From Corticimicrobacter populi (GTDB lineage Bacteria > Pseudomonadota > Gammaproteobacteria > Burkholderiales > Burkholderiaceae_B), in contig NZ_QETA01000009.1 of assembly GCF_003123725.1 (NCBI RefSeq), positions 20,713 through 84,712 on the forward strand: DNA of 64,000 nucleotides. The letters run 5' to 3'. Of this stretch, positions 63,102 through 64,000 are shown piece after piece. The notes under the pieces were generated by a model, which was not told the DNA's origin, did no database searches, and saw only the letters and a list, made by a program, of their open reading frames with translations. Each line of letters opens with the position of its first letter. The first letter of the stretch is position 1. The position numbers and the translations under genes are program-made.

Positions 63102-64000
<899 letters not shown>

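Overview
The window is GC-rich chromosomal DNA of a betaproteobacterium, most likely Burkholderiales and probably the family Alcaligenaceae. This placement is an inference from gene order and protein type. The mreB-mreC-mreD-mrdA-rodA cell-shape cluster lies back to back with gatCAB. A DUF3460 gene sits next to scpA. The order ahcY / small 'phage holin family' gene / metF carries an S-adenosylhomocysteine riboswitch in front of ahcY. A BfeA/FepA-type catecholate receptor is also present. I see no rRNA, tRNA, CRISPR array, prophage or insertion sequence with a transposase.

Layout. 1-1906: copper-type small proteins (HMA domain, DUF2946), scpA and a DUF3460 gene. 1972-4956: an amino-acid ABC transporter (aapQMP) with no binding-protein gene beside it. 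5098-7011: a membrane GGDEF-EAL protein. 7100-10717: ftsE, ftsX, mutY and a cation-efflux gene. 10935-15524: a PepSY membrane protein, a TonB receptor, a second DUF2946 protein and a CPCC protein. 15526-24688: the rod-shape operon and the divergent gatCAB. 24832-30269: a compact metallophore-type locus (MFS exporter, O-methyltransferase, FyuA-like receptor, and a divergent AraC regulator with a Fur-box-like palindrome at its start). 30302-35453: aer, pyrE, a CusF-like gene, glpK and a TauE/SafE permease. 35533-44300: a peptide-type uptake and hydrolysis locus. 44313-53663: dsbC, ubiH-like, mltA, apaG, rpe, gph, cca, slt and 5-formyltetrahydrofolate cyclo-ligase. 53670-58496: TetR regulator, catecholate siderophore receptor and a chemoreceptor. 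58637-64000: metF, holin-like, ahcY, LysR and the start of an aldehyde dehydrogenase.

The most interesting unit is 35.5-44.3 kb. A GntR/FCD regulator sits among an alpha/beta hydrolase, a dipeptide-type ABC importer (two permeases, a fused double ATPase and a binding protein), an Ntn-type C45 acyltransferase/amidase and a small secreted protein of unknown role. The same palindrome, TTGGCACCAA, occurs in front of the hydrolase, in front of the binding protein, and in the divergent gap between the acyltransferase and the secreted protein. This suggests one regulon for taking up and cleaving an acylated amino acid, peptide or lactam-like compound. Inside this transporter the second permease gene carries an in-frame 81-bp insertion of a palindromic repeat, flanked by an exact 12-bp direct repeat.

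Three TonB receptors, two DUF2946 proteins, an HMA protein, a CusF-like protein and a CDF exporter point to heavy investment in metal acquisition and tolerance. Regulation visible in the DNA includes the SAH riboswitch, a Fur-type palindrome, a TetR-type double palindrome before the catecholate receptor, an FNR/Anr-type box before the aldehyde dehydrogenase, and several intrinsic terminators.
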